Below are positions 1-12,308 of a stretch of 64,000 bases of DNA, in pieces. The stretch is taken from NCBI GenBank assembly GCA_003586115.2, contig QVOM02000021.1, positions 10,616,248-10,680,247 on the forward strand. The letters run 5' to 3'. This DNA comes from Salvator merianae. Taxonomy: Eukaryota > Chordata > Lepidosauria > Squamata > Teiidae. A program made the translations under genes and the position numbers. The notes below the pieces were generated by a model. The model did not search any database and was not told where the DNA came from. It saw only the letters and a list, made by a program, of their open reading frames with translations. Position 1 is the stretch's first letter; each line of letters starts with the position of its first letter.

Positions 1-103
1 CAGTCACAGAGACAGAGTCAGCGAGGCTCACAGTGAATTGGCCAAACTTTTAACCGAGAAGGAATTGCGAGATGCATTGTTGCTGATTTTTGCCAATAAG
101 CAG
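1..103 (+). CDS. TRIM23: TRIM23 penultimate coding exon (partial)
   Basis: Thirty-four complete codons (bases 2-103) of the ARF domain, from SHRDRVSEAHSEL to IFANKQ. Donor is CAG|GTATTT at 103/104, phase 0. The upstream exon boundary is outside the window. Confidence 0.93.
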
Positions 104-1073
104 GTATTTGTCCATCCTTACTCATCTTCCCTGTGTTTGGGATCATTTTGCTGGCCTAAAATAGTATTGGGCAAGTGGCTAAGAAGTTGCTTTAATTTAA
201 ATTACGGTTCTGTAAGAACATACAGTGGAATTCCAATCTCTTTAAACTATGCTACATTTGTAATTCAAACATTTACCCTTAAATGGTTTCACTTTTTTTC
301 TATTCCCAGCAAGTCACAAAAGGGCAAAATAACATTGGTATATCCAGCCCCAACTCTTGAATGACTCCCCCCCGCCTCACCTTTTAAAACTATTTTCCTT
401 TCCCATGCCTTGAAGGAGTTTCTAAACTTACCTGCTGCTCACCTGGAACTTCCAGAGTCGGCTGGGGAGAAGGGAGGTGTCTGCCAGGGAGGGGGGTGGG
501 GTCTGCTGGGGAGGAGATGGAATGGTGACTGCTACTGCACATTTGTGTTTTGTGAAAATTCAAAGGACTCTGGAAGTTCCGGGTTAGTGGCTCACAGGAG
601 TTTGGTAAATGTGGGCTTCCCAGCAGCATAGTTGCAAGAAGCATTTCAAACTGTTTTATATATCCCTTGCATCAAACATTTTAACTGTTCTGTGCTCTGT
701 AGTCTCTTAAATAAATGTCCAAAACCTTGCAAATAAATTTTTAGCTTTAATGATCAAATATATAATTCCTGACTGCTTTCACACTTAATACAGCTATCAA
801 AATTCAGTAAGATGTTGCCCGTTGTCCTAGTTTTAATTACCCTGTCAACATTTAGTCACTGCATTTAACAAGCCCATGGTTGTTTTTTCACAGGATGTGG
901 CAGGTGCGCTTTCTGTAGAAGAAATCACAGAATTGCTAAGTCTCCACAAACTCTGCTGTGGTCGTAGCTGGTACATTCAAGGATGTGATGCCCGGAGTGG
1001 GATGGGACTATATGAAGGACTGGACTGGCTCTCGAGACACCTGGTAGCTGCAGGTGTCCTGGATGTGGCTTAA
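1..1073 (+). CDS. TRIM23: TRIM23 (ARD1), 3' part: last two coding exons
   Basis: C-terminal 93 residues of TRIM23, a RING/B-box E3 ubiquitin ligase carrying an ARF-family GTPase domain at its C-terminus; the family acts in membrane trafficking, autophagy and innate signalling. Two exons are visible: 1-103 (partial, cut by the window edge; base 1 is the third base of a codon) and 894-1073. The first ends with NKQ before a GTATTT donor; the second opens with D after a TTTTCACAG acceptor, so the intron splits the NKxD guanine-specificity motif. The remaining sequence runs through GCDARSGMGLYEGLDWL to a VLDVA end and a TAA stop, typical of an ARF C-terminal helix. There is no frameshift or premature stop. 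The RING, B-box and P-loop lie upstream of the window. Identity is from recognition of the protein and supported by gene order with PPWD1 and CENPK. Confidence 0.95.
894..1073 (+). CDS. TRIM23: TRIM23 terminal coding exon
   Basis: Sixty codons including the TAA stop at 1071-1073. The acceptor is a T-rich tract ending CACAG at 889-893. It encodes the ARF C-terminal half beginning DVAGALSVEEI and ending VLDVA. Confidence 0.95.
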   Translation, partial: DVAGALSVEEITELLSLHKLCCGRSWYIQGCDARSGMGLYEGLDWLSRHLVAAGVLDVA

Positions 1074-1302
1074 GGTCAACAAGAGCTGTAAGCTTTGAAG
1101 ACCCCTTAACTTATTTACGCGGCTTGAGTTGGTCAAACGAGATCTTTTCATCAAAAGTTGTATTCAGTAAAGAAAACAACTAACAGATCTGCCGGAGGGT
1201 GTACTGGACTGTGGCAAAGTAGGTGTGTAATTCCTGGAAGTTACAGTAATTGCATATAAAGGCATAGTGGATTTGCAAGAAAGGTGCCTTGATTTTTTTG
1301 TA

Positions 1303-1308
1303 AATAAA
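1303..1308 (+). promoter_or_regulatory. Candidate proximal polyadenylation signal of TRIM23
   Basis: AATAAA 230 bases past the stop codon; a second AATAAA lies at 1521-1526. Either could give a short 3' UTR. Confidence 0.4.
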
Positions 1309-4300
1309 ACATGAATGATAATCTGCTTTCCTTTTTAACACACTAATCTGTCCCCCCACTTCTGCTTTCAGGATTTGGCATTTATTTGACTTTGCTCTCT
1401 TCAGAGTCGATCTTGTGAAGTCCAAACCATTATTTGACATTACCAATGTAATCCTCGGTATGTTCATTGATATACAGCTATGGTTCAATCCTTCTTTGTG
1501 CTAATAGCACTGTGTTTGAAAATAAAACGGTCTAGATTTTGTTCTAGCTTTTCATCAGGGCTGCAAATGCTAAAATGTTTTTCTGAGAGATTTCTCCTAC
1601 ACTCGGATTTAAATATACATTTCTACATGTAATCCATAGATGTAGCTGCCATTTTCAAAAAGAGCCTACTACCTATATCCTTTTCCATAAAATTGTTCTA
1701 TTGTTACAAAGTCTTTTATTCTGCTAAAATAAGTCAGTTGCTGAGCCATCTATAAATATACATATTTTTGGTTCAAATGAAGAAGGCTTGGAAGTTACTA
1801 AGGTCAAATGTATTCACTGTACTTATGAGTTTTGGAACTGACAAGCTAATGACTAACACAGTTTTATGGGTGCAATGAGATGGTTTATGAGAAGACAGTA
1901 AGAAGAGAGGTGGAAGCTTTGTTCAGCTTTCAAGATTAGAGACATAACAAGAGACTCATTCAACAATGGAATGTAAATATGCAGCTGTATTGGAAGACTA
2001 AGTAGGTGGTATCTGGTACTGAAAACAGAAGAACAATGAAGTAAACTAATTATTTTGTGTGTCAAGGCAAGTTGAAAAACAATTCACGCCACCTCTTGAA
2101 AATGCACCATAATTTTGTAGCTTTTGAGCGGTGTTTACTACTATTGTACCAGATCTCTTTTTAACAACTCCAAATACTCTTCCATATCTTGAAGCTATTA
2201 CAACCAGTCTCGTCAAATATTCTGTCCTCTAGCTCTTCATCTTGTATAAAATGTTGCCTTGCAGAAGAGCAGGAACAAGACAGATTTTTTTTCCCTTTAA
2301 CAAATGGGTGGGTCTGGGGTAACGGTCAATCAAGTTGCCTCACAAGAGTGACATTGGTTTCTCTGGCTTGTAATCAGCTTTTCCATTTTTGTTCCTACTA
2401 CTTCTGTCTACAACCTGTCATCTGAATTCCTTGTGTGCCTTCTGCTTTGCAGTCAGCTTGAATGCTGATGGTACATGGTTACATACTGGTTCCCCAAAGA
2501 TTAAGAATGGTTTGTTTTTTGTAAAGGAAAATCATGTACAGTGTTCAAAAGTTGACGTACCTTTCTTGCATTTCCTAATGTAAACCATTAAAGCACAATA
2601 ACTATCCTTTGTTACAGGGACTTTTATTCTTCCAGTTGGGAGTAAGCTTTAACTTTTTTGGCTACCATTCTCCAGTGACAGTTTCGTTAATGGAAAAAGC
2701 TTTGTGCTAACACCTGTAGTAGTTCATCTTGTTAACCTTGTTCTGTTTAGCACTTTGTTAGTTGTACTAGCATCTTGTATTTTATTGCTCAAGGCTAAAG
2801 TTTGCTTAGTTAACAGTGACATGAAGATGCCTGTTCTTAGTGTATATGGATTCATTGCTTAATTGTACAGTGCTGTTTGACAGGACATCTGTGATGTACA
2901 CTTAGATCATTCTGCAAATCTGCTACAGTAAGATTTTGCAGATCAGTTTAATGCTTGTTGTGTTGCTTTTGGAGGAACCCCCTGTATTTTACACTATAGG
3001 TTAACCAAGTCCTTGTGATTGAGTCTAGACTTCACACACTGATTCTACTCTGCTGTATTCCCAAGCTGTAGCAGATAATTGGATTGAGGCATTTTGGGGT
3101 TTTAAGCCAATTCTTTCTGCTAGGACTTCGTTCCTTTCAGAAATTCAGAATATATTTCTCACATGGTGATCTTAAGGCAGTAATTAATTCTTTGGGTAGG
3201 TTTATGTTAACTTGACTAGAACAGCTTGCTAGCAAGCTATCCATAAGGTTAGATCAGTTACAGATGCAAAGTATTTACTGCAAAACAGTCTAGTGAATGA
3301 TTCTCCTACATAAATAAATATGTATCCATTTCTATGGAGAGACCCAAAGCTATGTATGGTATCCTATGATGACAGATATCCATGGAATTGTTGCTTCAGC
3401 AGCTTTTCGGATTGAGATTATGAAGTGTGCCATATATATTGATACATAAAGATAATGTCTGACTGTTACAATAGAGAGTAGCAGTAGCTCAGGGTTAGAG
3501 TCTTGCATTGTAGGAGTTCTGTGACATGGTTCTTGTTGCTGCAGATGTTTTACCACCAGGCTGTGTAGTATCATCCATGCCGATAGTTCTACTAGCCTGG
3601 TAGTAGGATGTCTGCAGCAAGAAGATCCAGTTCAGAGAACTCTTATAGTGCAACTTATCTGACCGTGGAGTCCTTGGACTCTAAAATGGTTTAAGATTCT
3701 TGAATATTTGTAGGGCCTGCCATCATGCGATAGAGACTTAGGAAGGACCGTAGAGGAGAGTTGACTGCCACAAGTTCCACACTGAAATTTAAAGATGAGA
3801 ATTATCAATTTAAAAATGCAGTGTTTTTGAAGATTCAAGTCCTTCCCTTTTTATTTATTCTGGATGAGGGGGGGTTGTGTGCATTCCGCAACTCCACCTG
3901 GGCTAAATTTTGATTGCTAAATCTTGCTGTAAATAGAGTATTGGGGGGGGGGGGCAGGGAAAGAAGCCTATAGATATCTGAACAAAACCTGGAATTATAC
4001 AACCCAAGAAAATACTCTTAACTGTAGTTAAGAACCTCCACCCAACATTTTGCAAGGTTAATGCTTCTGTGGGCAAGGCCCAGCTGCACATAGCTCTTGC
4101 AGTGATTAAATTATTTCAAATTGAAATAATTTGGAGGTATTCTGTTTCAAAGATATCAAATGTTCACGTCTTTTAACACTTAAAATGTGTAGTACCACTT
4201 TAAAATGTCAAATGTGAATTGTTAGGTTTTCAATGGCTTTATTTGCTGCTTTGGGTTCTCTGTTCGCTCCAACATAATAATGTTGATTTTTAGGGCACTG

Positions 4301-4882
4301 TAGAGAAATACTTGTTTGAAAAAAAAATGTTTATTTCTCCTGACAAGTCAAGCTCTGCTACAGATGTAGTATGCTTGCATGAAAGTATTATTTAATTGAA
4401 TTCTCGGGTGACTGTGCAAATAGGTGTTGACAGTTGTTTGAATTCAAGTTACTACAAGATACTTTTAGCAGTGTGTATTGTATATAACTACTTCAGCTAT
4501 AAATTTCAGCTTATTTCATATGTGGTTGGGCTTCAGTTTATTGTACTGATGTGTGGCAGTTAAGACATGTTACTAAAGAGCTGACTCTGTGTGACTAAAG
4601 ATTTGTTTGTGAAACAGTTGGATAATAGAATTTTAACTGTGAAATTAAAATGCATCATTTGGTGAATATAAGGAGAGATCTATTAACGTCTTGCTTTAAA
4701 AATAACTTAATGTATTGATCTTCATGTTGATATACACTAGCTTTTAACTTCATGTAATTACATTTTTTTAAAATTTGGGGTTGGAGTTAAGTAAAAGGAT
4801 AAAATGGATGTTTCACCAAGATGTCCACATTTAGTTTAAAAATGTGCTATTGTGGTTTCAGGATGTTTTTTTGACTCTTAAC

Positions 4883-4888
4883 AATAAA
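4883..4888 (+). promoter_or_regulatory. Candidate distal polyadenylation signal of TRIM23
   Basis: AATAAA followed by a T-rich then GT-containing stretch, the last such signal before repeats begin. Confidence 0.45.
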
Positions 4889-5000
4889 AGTTCTTTAATG
4901 AAAAGGCTCAGCATGTCACCTGTCTCATGAAGCTAATTTTTGCCAGTTTCCTTAGCCACAGCAGGGAAAATAGAAATCTGATGCTTTCTGAAGAAGACAG

Positions 5001-5520
5001 TGGGCCTGTTTGCACTTAGAAAATGGAACATTCCAGGATACTCGCTGCTACAGAGCGTTCGCACCTGCAAACAGCCCCAGCTGACCTGAAACCTGCCGAA
5101 GTCCAGCTGATGCTCACTCGAAGCTGAATAGCGCTGGTCAAGAAAATTGTAGTCTGGAAGCTGACTTGCGTGATCAGGTGCAGATCAGGAAAGGTGCATT
5201 CGCACTGCTTCCTAGTGTGGAATGGCGGCAGGGCAGGGACTGCATGGCTGTACAGGCACCATCAGACAGTTCAGACCCAGGTTCGGACTTTGGGGTCCAG
5301 ACCCTGGCAGCCGTTTCAGACCCAAGTCTGGACCCATCTCCTCTAGGTTTGGACGCAGCTACCTAACTAGTGCGTTCCCATTCGCACTGCTCCCTCTGCT
5401 GGTCAGCTCACAAACTATTCCATTGCTGACAAGTACGAATACTCCTCACCGTACCTGGTCCTGGCCGGCCCGAACCCTGCTAATTAGAATGTTATACTGT
5501 CATAAGTGCAAACAGTCCCA
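5001..5520 (-). mobile_element. Structured MITE family, copy 1
   Basis: Ends are 18-bp terminal inverted repeats matching at 17 of 18 positions (5001-5018 and 5503-5520), core GTTTGCACTTA. No transposase. An arm GGAACATTCC sits just inside the left end, at the place where other copies carry a subterminal palindrome. I saw no clear target duplication, so the superfamily (hAT- or Harbinger-like) is not settled. Confidence 0.6.
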
Positions 5521-6960
5521 AGGTCCCTGCCAGTGCACTTGGCTCAAATATGTCAAAACAGTGTCAAGACTACATGGCTTTATATCTGTGATAGTTGCAC
5601 ATTGGGATGCCAAAGTGATCAGCAATGTATTAAATTAAGTAACTTTTGTCTTAATCATTTCCTAATGCAATGATACTATAAAATCACAAGCACTGTTGTT
5701 CAGTCCCCTTATTTAATATGACTTTACTCATATTTTCAGTTAAGAAGTTTGCATGTTACAATATTTCCTTCAAGTATTGATGCATTTCCAGGTAGGCACT
5801 GAATCATGGGTAAGAATAAAAAAAACAATCCTGTGGGATAGAGCGGTCCGTGTGTGTTTAGCTCACCAGCTGCAGGCATGGTTCCTCCTTACAACATGTT
5901 CAGAAAGAAGTTAACAGCATCATCTATAACTGAATACGCTGGTGATCTCCCCTCTTCTTGGTGTTCTGTCTTGGACTCACGTTTGTTGTCTGTGCAAATG
6001 TTTCCATTATCTCTGCATAGGGAGACCAGACTGAAAGCAGCCTATGGGGGATAGCCTTTGGATAGGTTCAGGTTAAGTGTAGGGAAGATGATTGGTATAC
6101 CAGGACCAGGAACTGGCCTATCGTAAGCCTGTTACCATTGGTGGAGAATTTAAATGAAATAGATCATTCTTTATTTTTATTGAAAACTTTTATATATTAG
6201 TCTTTGTAAAAAAATTTGGGGAAGTTTACAACAATAAAAAATACTGTAGTAAAAAACATACTAAAAAGATACACTGAAAATAACTTGGATGAATGACTCC
6301 ATCAGGGAAGAGCAGTGAACAAATAGAATTTAAATATCTACCAGAAAAATCAAATACCACTTCCCTTAGTTTAGAAGGGAAACTATGCTACAGGCTCTGC
6401 ACAGAAGAACAAGCAGTCTTTCTCTTTAACCATTGTTACATAAGGTTACATGTAAGCTTTGCTGCCGGGAAGAAGAACATCCCCAGCCCAGACAGACTTG
6501 CCAGTGTGAGAGGCTGGTTTTGCTGGTTGGGATCTGCAGCAGTTGCGTCTGATCTAAGGGACTGTTCCCCACTCTCTCTGGCTTCTGTTTGGACTTTGAG
6601 CAGGACTGGGGTCTAACCAAACCAGCAATCAGCAGCTCCTTGTAACACCTGCCAGAGTCTGGCATATAAACGAACACTGGAACGAGTGTTCAGGGAAAAT
6701 GAGGGCAAGGTACACAACCCATTGTTCTGCTTGCCATTATGTTTTTCTGTGTGTGCTTAGGTGTATGTTGGGGATTTGTCTGTGGTGTGAGTTTTTAATC
6801 CTGTTTTTTAAAATATTGGAAGTAGGTGGGAATAATGTCCTACTTTAATATTCTTGTAACTCACAGTGTCTGTATTGGAAGTAGGTGGGAATAATGTGCC
6901 AAGACAGGGAAGGAGGGGGGGAATTGTCACTGGGAGCAAACTTTACTGCAGTGATGGGGC
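5521..6960. other. Intergenic sequence, no gene recognised
   Basis: Mixed sequence between the MITE and the CR1/L2-like LINE. An open frame at 5854-6054 and others near 6293-6677 have no recognisable protein features. A 25-bp perfect direct duplication lies at 6814-6838 and 6873-6897, perhaps part of the LINE 5' region. Confidence 0.5.
6814..6897 (+). repeat. 25-bp direct duplication
   Basis: Identical 25-mers at 6814-6838 and 6873-6897 (start TATTGGAAGTAGG), 59 bp apart start to start. They precede the LINE endonuclease remnant by about 100 bp and may belong to its 5' end. Confidence 0.6.
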
Positions 6961-9810
6961 AGAAGGTTTGATTTAAGAAAAGGAGTGTTAGGTGTATTAA
7001 AGCTATCACTCCTTTTGGTTTGCTTCCAACTGGTAGAGTTTGGGAATATCTGTCAACTGACCCACTTCTCTGGTAGTGCTGCTTTTATTGCCAGATCAGT
7101 CCAAAATGAAACATCAGTCATCCATGACTTGTTCTTGGATGAAGGAGCTGATCTTCTATGCATTACTGAACCCTGGGTGTATGAACTGGGTGGACCTTGT
7201 CTGCCTGTTCCAGACTGGTGGGATTGGAGAGGATGTTGTTATTGTCCATAGGACTTATATTTCCCTTACCTATGCCTGAATTTGAGGGAATGTTTTTGCT
7301 TTTGGGTCAGAGAGACAAGATAGGGATAATGCTGGTGTACCATTGCCCTGCAGCCTTCCTATCTGAGCTGGCTGAGATAGTTTTGGATATGGTATGGGAT
7401 ACCCTAACATTGTGGTGTTGGGAGATTTCAACAGCCATGCTGAGGTGACCCTCAGATGACCAGCTCAGTTGTTCATGGCCTCCATAACAACCATGGGACT
7501 GTCTCAATATGTTACTGGTCCAACACACAAGGCAGGACATATCCTTGATTCAGTCTTTTGCCACAGAGCAGATTGGTGGGAATCCATTGTCCTGGACAGA
7601 TCATTCACTGGTAAGGTTTGCACTTGTAGTAGCATCTTCCCTCTGCAGTGGTGGGGGACGACCTATTGAGATGGTCCACCTTCAGAGACTTATGGAATCT
7701 AAGTAACTCCTTTGGAGAATTTTCTGGCTGACATGGATGGCACTCCTACTGGAGCTCTGGTCTCACTGTGGAATTGTGAGATGAACAGAACCATCGACTT
7801 AATCACAGCCAAGCACCCTCAATGCAGCTGTGGAGCCCGTAAAGCACCTTGGTATTCCACAGGGCTAAAGGCGATGAAGTAGGAGGGTCACCAGTAGAGC
7901 ACAGATGGTGTAAATCCCTCTGTAAGTCTGACCAAACACATGTTAGAGCACATTATCTTGCCTACCAGGTGGTGGTGGCAGTGACAGCAGCAAAAAGGAG
8001 TTATTTCTCTGCCACCATTGCATCTTCAAGTACCCTTGTCCAGCAGAGATTTCTGAGTGGTAAGTAACCTTTTGAGTTCCACCTGAGGAGGTAAGGACAG
8101 TTGCTACATAGCATTTGTTGTGACAAATTTGCAGGGCACTTTGAGGGCAAAGTCACTCAGATCCTTAGGGGACTGGATACCATAGTTAAAAATAGTCCAA
8201 AGGAAGTGTCAGAGAACCATCTGGTCCAGTTATCTTGGCTCAGTTTCAATTACTGAGGCCTGAGGATGTGGACAACCACCTGCCCTCTGAATCCTTGCCC
8301 TTCTTGGCTGATCAAATCTAGTCAGCAGAGCATGGCAGGATTGGTTAAGGGAGTAATGAATGCCTCTTTGGAAGATGGAATGGTACTGCAGGCTCTTAAA
8401 GAGGCAGTGGTGTGCCTCCTCCTCAAGAGGCCCTCCCTGAATCCAAATGAAGGATCAATATAACCTTCCTGGGTAAGGTACTGGAGAGAGTTTTGGCTGT
8501 CCAACTGGAAGCACGCTTGGAGGAAGCAGATTATCTAGACCAATTTAAATCTGGCTTCAGGCCCAGTTATGGCACAGAAATTGCCTTCGTCACCCTGGTT
8601 GATGACCTTCTCTGAGAGAAAGACAGGGGAAATGTTACTCTGCTGGTTCTCCTGGACCTCTCAGTGAATTTTGATACCATTGACCATGATATCCTGCTGG
8701 AAAGACTATGAAGTTTGGGAGTTGGGAGGCCCCATGTTGCATTGGTCCTGCTTCTACCTCCAAGACCAAGACCAGAGAGTGGCTGTGGGAGAGTTCTGTT
8801 TGATGCCCTGGGAACTCACTTGTGGGGTTCCTCAGGAATCAATCTTATCTCCCATGCTTTTTAACATCTTTATGATGCCACTGGGAGTGGTCATCAGGCA
8901 CCCAGTTCTATCTCTCCATGCTAACTGAATTAGGTGTGGTGGTCAAAGCGCTTGACAGGTGCTTGGAGGCAGGAATGGGCTGGATGGGGACCAATAAATG
9001 GAAGCTGAATCCAGACAAGATGGAGGTGCTGTGTGTTACAGGGTCTGGTGTTTCTGAAGAAGTGAGGCATCCTATTCTTGATGGGTTTTTTTCCCCTGGA
9101 AGGGACAGGTGCATAATTTGGGGGTGCTCTTGGGGCTGACTCTTGAAGCTCAGGTGGAGGTGGTGTCCAGGAGTGCCTATTTCCAACTACGGCTGATTTG
9201 CCAGCTACAGACCTTATTGGACAAAGACAGTCTGGCCACAGTAATCCATGTTGTGGTAACTTCCAGATTGGACTATTGCAATGTGCTGTATGTAGAGCTG
9301 CCCTTGGAGATGGTTTGGAAGTCACAGCTAGTGCAGAATGCAGCAGCTAAACCGCTAACTGGCACAGCTGACCAGATGCACATCATGCTGTCCAAAAAGA
9401 ACTGCACTGGCTGCCCATTTGCTACTAAGCCCAGTTTAAGAGATTAACTTTAACTTATAAGACCCCAAATGGCATGGGGCCCAAATATCTAAAGGAATAT
9501 GTTCTCCCATATATACCTGCCCATCCCCTAATAACTGCCAGTGAGGACTTCTTAGCAATCCCACCACTTTCAGTAGTTAAGGGGATGGGAGTGCATGGGA
9601 GGGTATTCTTGGTCATAACCCCAAGGTTATGGAATAGTCTCCCCTCTGAGGCAGGTCAGGCACCCTCATTGTAAAATTCGGACAATTGGTGAAGACACAC
9701 CTCTTTACCCTGGCCTTTGGCTGAGGAAACAGCATCCCCTGCCCATGCATGTAGTGTCACTGTTCTAACTAATTTAGTTTATATGTTTCATATTGGTTTT
9801 ATTGCGACTT
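6960..9810 (+). mobile_element. Degenerate CR1/L2-group LINE, sense orientation
   Basis: A long non-LTR retrotransposon remnant broken by frameshifts and stops. Endonuclease-like text is readable near 7040-7230 (DLLCITEPWV, as in ADLLCITETW). Reverse-transcriptase text follows: VLLDLSVNFDTIDHDILL at about 8645-8700, and GVPQESILSPMLFNIFM at about 8823-8878. The catalytic YADD position near 8920 reads HAN then a stop, so it is dead. The C-terminal part (9109-9674) keeps LDYCNVLYVELPL, LVQNAAA and MGPKYLKEYV. This is an old intergenic copy; CR1 versus L2 assignment needs a search. Confidence 0.8.
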
Positions 9811-10720
9811 GGCTAACGTGGAAACACTCTCAGTGTAGTTTCATTATTAGATTTTTACCAAAAGCTAGCAAAGTTGTGATTTCCCTTCCCCAATAATTAA
9901 GCTGCTTCTGTTACATTTCTTGTCAAAAATAATTAATTGCTAATATTTAATAAGGTTTAAAATATCATTCATTCTTATTCCTTTACCTAACATTTTGGAG
10001 TTGCCTACAGTGTTGTCACACATGCTCTCAGAACCACCATCAAATATTAGCTACCCTATGAAACAGATACTAAATATGAGTCAAGAATAGTACTGTTTCC
10101 TGATATTGCTATTTTTTTTTTGCAAACTATTAAGATGAAAACTTAAGAGAAAAGTGCACATAATTTTCTATGAAAATTGTTTTTGCTTTTCCATACAGAT
10201 ATGTTCTTTAGCATCTTATACAGGCTTTTTTTTTTTTTTTTTTTTGCTGCAGACACTATTTCTTACTCTCATATTTTCTACCAGCAATGTAATCTGTTAG
10301 TGGATTCCCTTTTCATCCTAAAAATCCCAGACTAATTACTTGGTTTGTTAGTCACACTGTCTTGCACTCATAATCTGTGATTTATTATTTTTCTGCATTT
10401 TTAGTAGAGCTTTTATATCATACATAATTAACTTAAACCTGAAGTGTATTAGACATTATTTTCAATATTTATATACTGTTTTATTTTATTAAAAACCCTT
10501 AAATCAGTTCACATAAGCATGTTTTTAAAAGGATAAAAAAATTATATGAACACATTCTTTCCAGTTGTGGGTGCAAAAGCCATTTTACACAGGGAATTGG
10601 CTCCTAAATGATGAAAAGAAAGACACTTCCCAACTACCAAAGTAAAGAATATTCCAAAAAGCAACACCACAGAAAATACACTGCTGTAGGGGAGCAACAA
10701 GCACCCAAATCAGGACATCC
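9811..10720. other. Intergenic AT-rich stretch
   Basis: AT-rich sequence with no ORF of interest, a poly(T) run, and at 10,460-10,560 a TTTTATT-rich block resembling a retroelement 3' tail. Nothing else supported. Confidence 0.4.
10225..10247. repeat. Poly(T) tract
   Basis: Run of about 21 T, probably the tail of an unidentified antisense retroelement. Confidence 0.5.
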
Positions 10721-10724
10721 CCCC

Positions 10725-11265
10725 CCAGGTGATCTCAGTGATTTTCCCAGTCTCTAACTGGATTGGCAATCTATTAGGTACTCTGGTGCCAAGTTGTTTA
10801 GAGCCTTATATGTGAAGCGTGGACCCTTGAATTTGTCCTGGTAGCTAATTAGCAGTCAACGCAATTGCTTAAGCACAGGTATAATCTGTGTGCCAGCTGG
10901 CTGCTGCATTTTGTACCAGGTACAAGGGCAGCCACACAGAGTCCACCATAGTAATCTAAACATGATATTGCCAGTGCACGGATGACTGTGGCCAGGCTCT
11001 GCCAATCCAAGTAGGGGTGTAGTTGTTACACTAATAAGCACTTCTAGCCATACAGGTCACCTGGGACTTTAGTGATAGCAATGATTCTACAAGCATTCCC
11101 CAACTACATGGCTGTTTCTTCTGAGGGAGTGCAGTCCAACACAGAACAGGTAAGTTCTTTATTCCTAGCCACAGAATCATCATCTTGTGAGGATTCAGCT
11201 TTAGTTTATTGGCCCTCACCCAGCCCATCAGGCTATTCACAGTTTCCTGCAATTCTAATGTTATG
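10725..11265 (-). mobile_element. Antisense CR1/L2-group LINE fragment
   Basis: On the minus strand, 11,252-11,031 encodes MGWVRANKLKLNPHKMMILW and then a drifting SLGVLLD-type stretch ending SQVTCMARSAY, the region after the polymerase palm in CR1/L2 reverse transcriptases. Further 3' the strand carries DYY-GLCVA and LVQNA-like remnants matching the sense LINE at 9,250-9,350. Frameshifted and non-functional. It lies just downstream of the PPWD1 polyadenylation signal. Confidence 0.7.
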
Positions 11266-11611
11266 GAGGAATAGAGCTGAATTTCATCAGCATACTGATA
11301 ACCACTCCTGCTGCCATCAAGAGGATATTGAGTTGGCAGGATTGAAGGCTGCTGAAATCCTTCAAAATAGAAAATACTTCATCATCCAGTCTCTAGGCAG
11401 CTACTTCATAATATAGAAGCTATCCTGCTAGGTAGTTACTGAACAAAATGGTATTCTCAATTCTGTACTTCCCAACCCTTTCAGTGTGATTTTGAATTAA
11501 TGAGCTACAAGACCCCTACAGATTCTGGTTTTCTGTTAACAAAGTTGATAAATCTTTCCAGATAAAAAACCAAAGCCTTGTACACCATTTTTGTAATACA
11601 ACTGGCTGTCA

Positions 11612-11617
11612 TTTATT
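11612..11617 (-). promoter_or_regulatory. PPWD1: PPWD1 polyadenylation signal
   Basis: AATAAA on the minus strand 100 bases past the stop codon, implying a short 3' UTR of about 120 nt. Confidence 0.75.
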
Positions 11618-11716
11618 TTACAAAAGTATAGTAGAAAGCAGTTTGAATGCATGATTATAGGAAAAGCTGATACTGATATTGCATGGAATACACTTGAAGT
11701 TCTCTGCAAATCTGTT

Positions 11717-11860
11717 TTATTTCACTGTGATATTAATAATGCTGACATCTTCATAGGGTTTGTCAGTTTTTGGATTGACTTTCACATTTGAAATTCTCTG
11801 TACCACTTCCATTCCTTTAGTCACTCTTCCAAATACACTGTGCTTGTTGTCCAGCCATGG
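11717..11860 (-). CDS. PPWD1: PPWD1 exon 11 (terminal)
   Basis: 144 nt, residues 583-629 and the TAA stop (11719-11717): [20 protein letters not shown] to SIINITVK. Acceptor CAACATAG. Too short for a 60-codon ORF filter. Confidence 0.95.
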   Translation of the reverse strand, partial: PWLDNKHSVFGRVTKGMEVVQRISNVKVNPKTDKPYEDVSIINITVK

Positions 11861-12244
11861 CTATGTTGAATCATATTCAGATCATATATAAAAAGTAACA
11901 GAAAAGCATTATTAGCATTTAAGAGTTAATACTGACAAAAACCCCTCACTCATGGAATCTGAACAAGCACTACTCTACCTTCCCGCACACATACATTTCA
12001 GAGAACAAATTAATGTCTATGTACAATTTTTTATGTGCAGGAAAAGATTATGAATATATAATCTGGGCATAAACTAGATGCTGCCTTGATTTTTGCAGGC
12101 TGTAAAGTCAACAGTGTAGATGCACATTGTGAAAAGATATTCTCTGAGGGGTGTGTGTTCTCTAATTTACTTCCAGAAAGACTGTTGGTATTGATTCTCA
12201 CCCTTTTCAGTTGATTCACCAAGGGCACGTAACCAGCAACAAGT

Positions 12245-12308
<64 letters not shown>

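Larger units (their letters stand above)
1074..4890 (+). other. TRIM23: Probable long TRIM23 3' UTR
   Basis: About 3.8 kb of AT-rich, apparently repeat-free sequence follows the TRIM23 stop. Candidate AATAAA signals lie at 1303-1308, 1521-1526 and 4883-4888; the last is just before the first recognisable transposon (5001). I infer alternative short and long 3' UTRs. Short ORFs here show no coding features. A run of about nine G at 3943-3952 is the only low-complexity feature of note. Confidence 0.5.

Noticed and set aside
5222..5638. 138-codon open frame
   Set aside because: Mostly within MITE copy 1; the same coding appearance occurs in other MITE copies in different frames.
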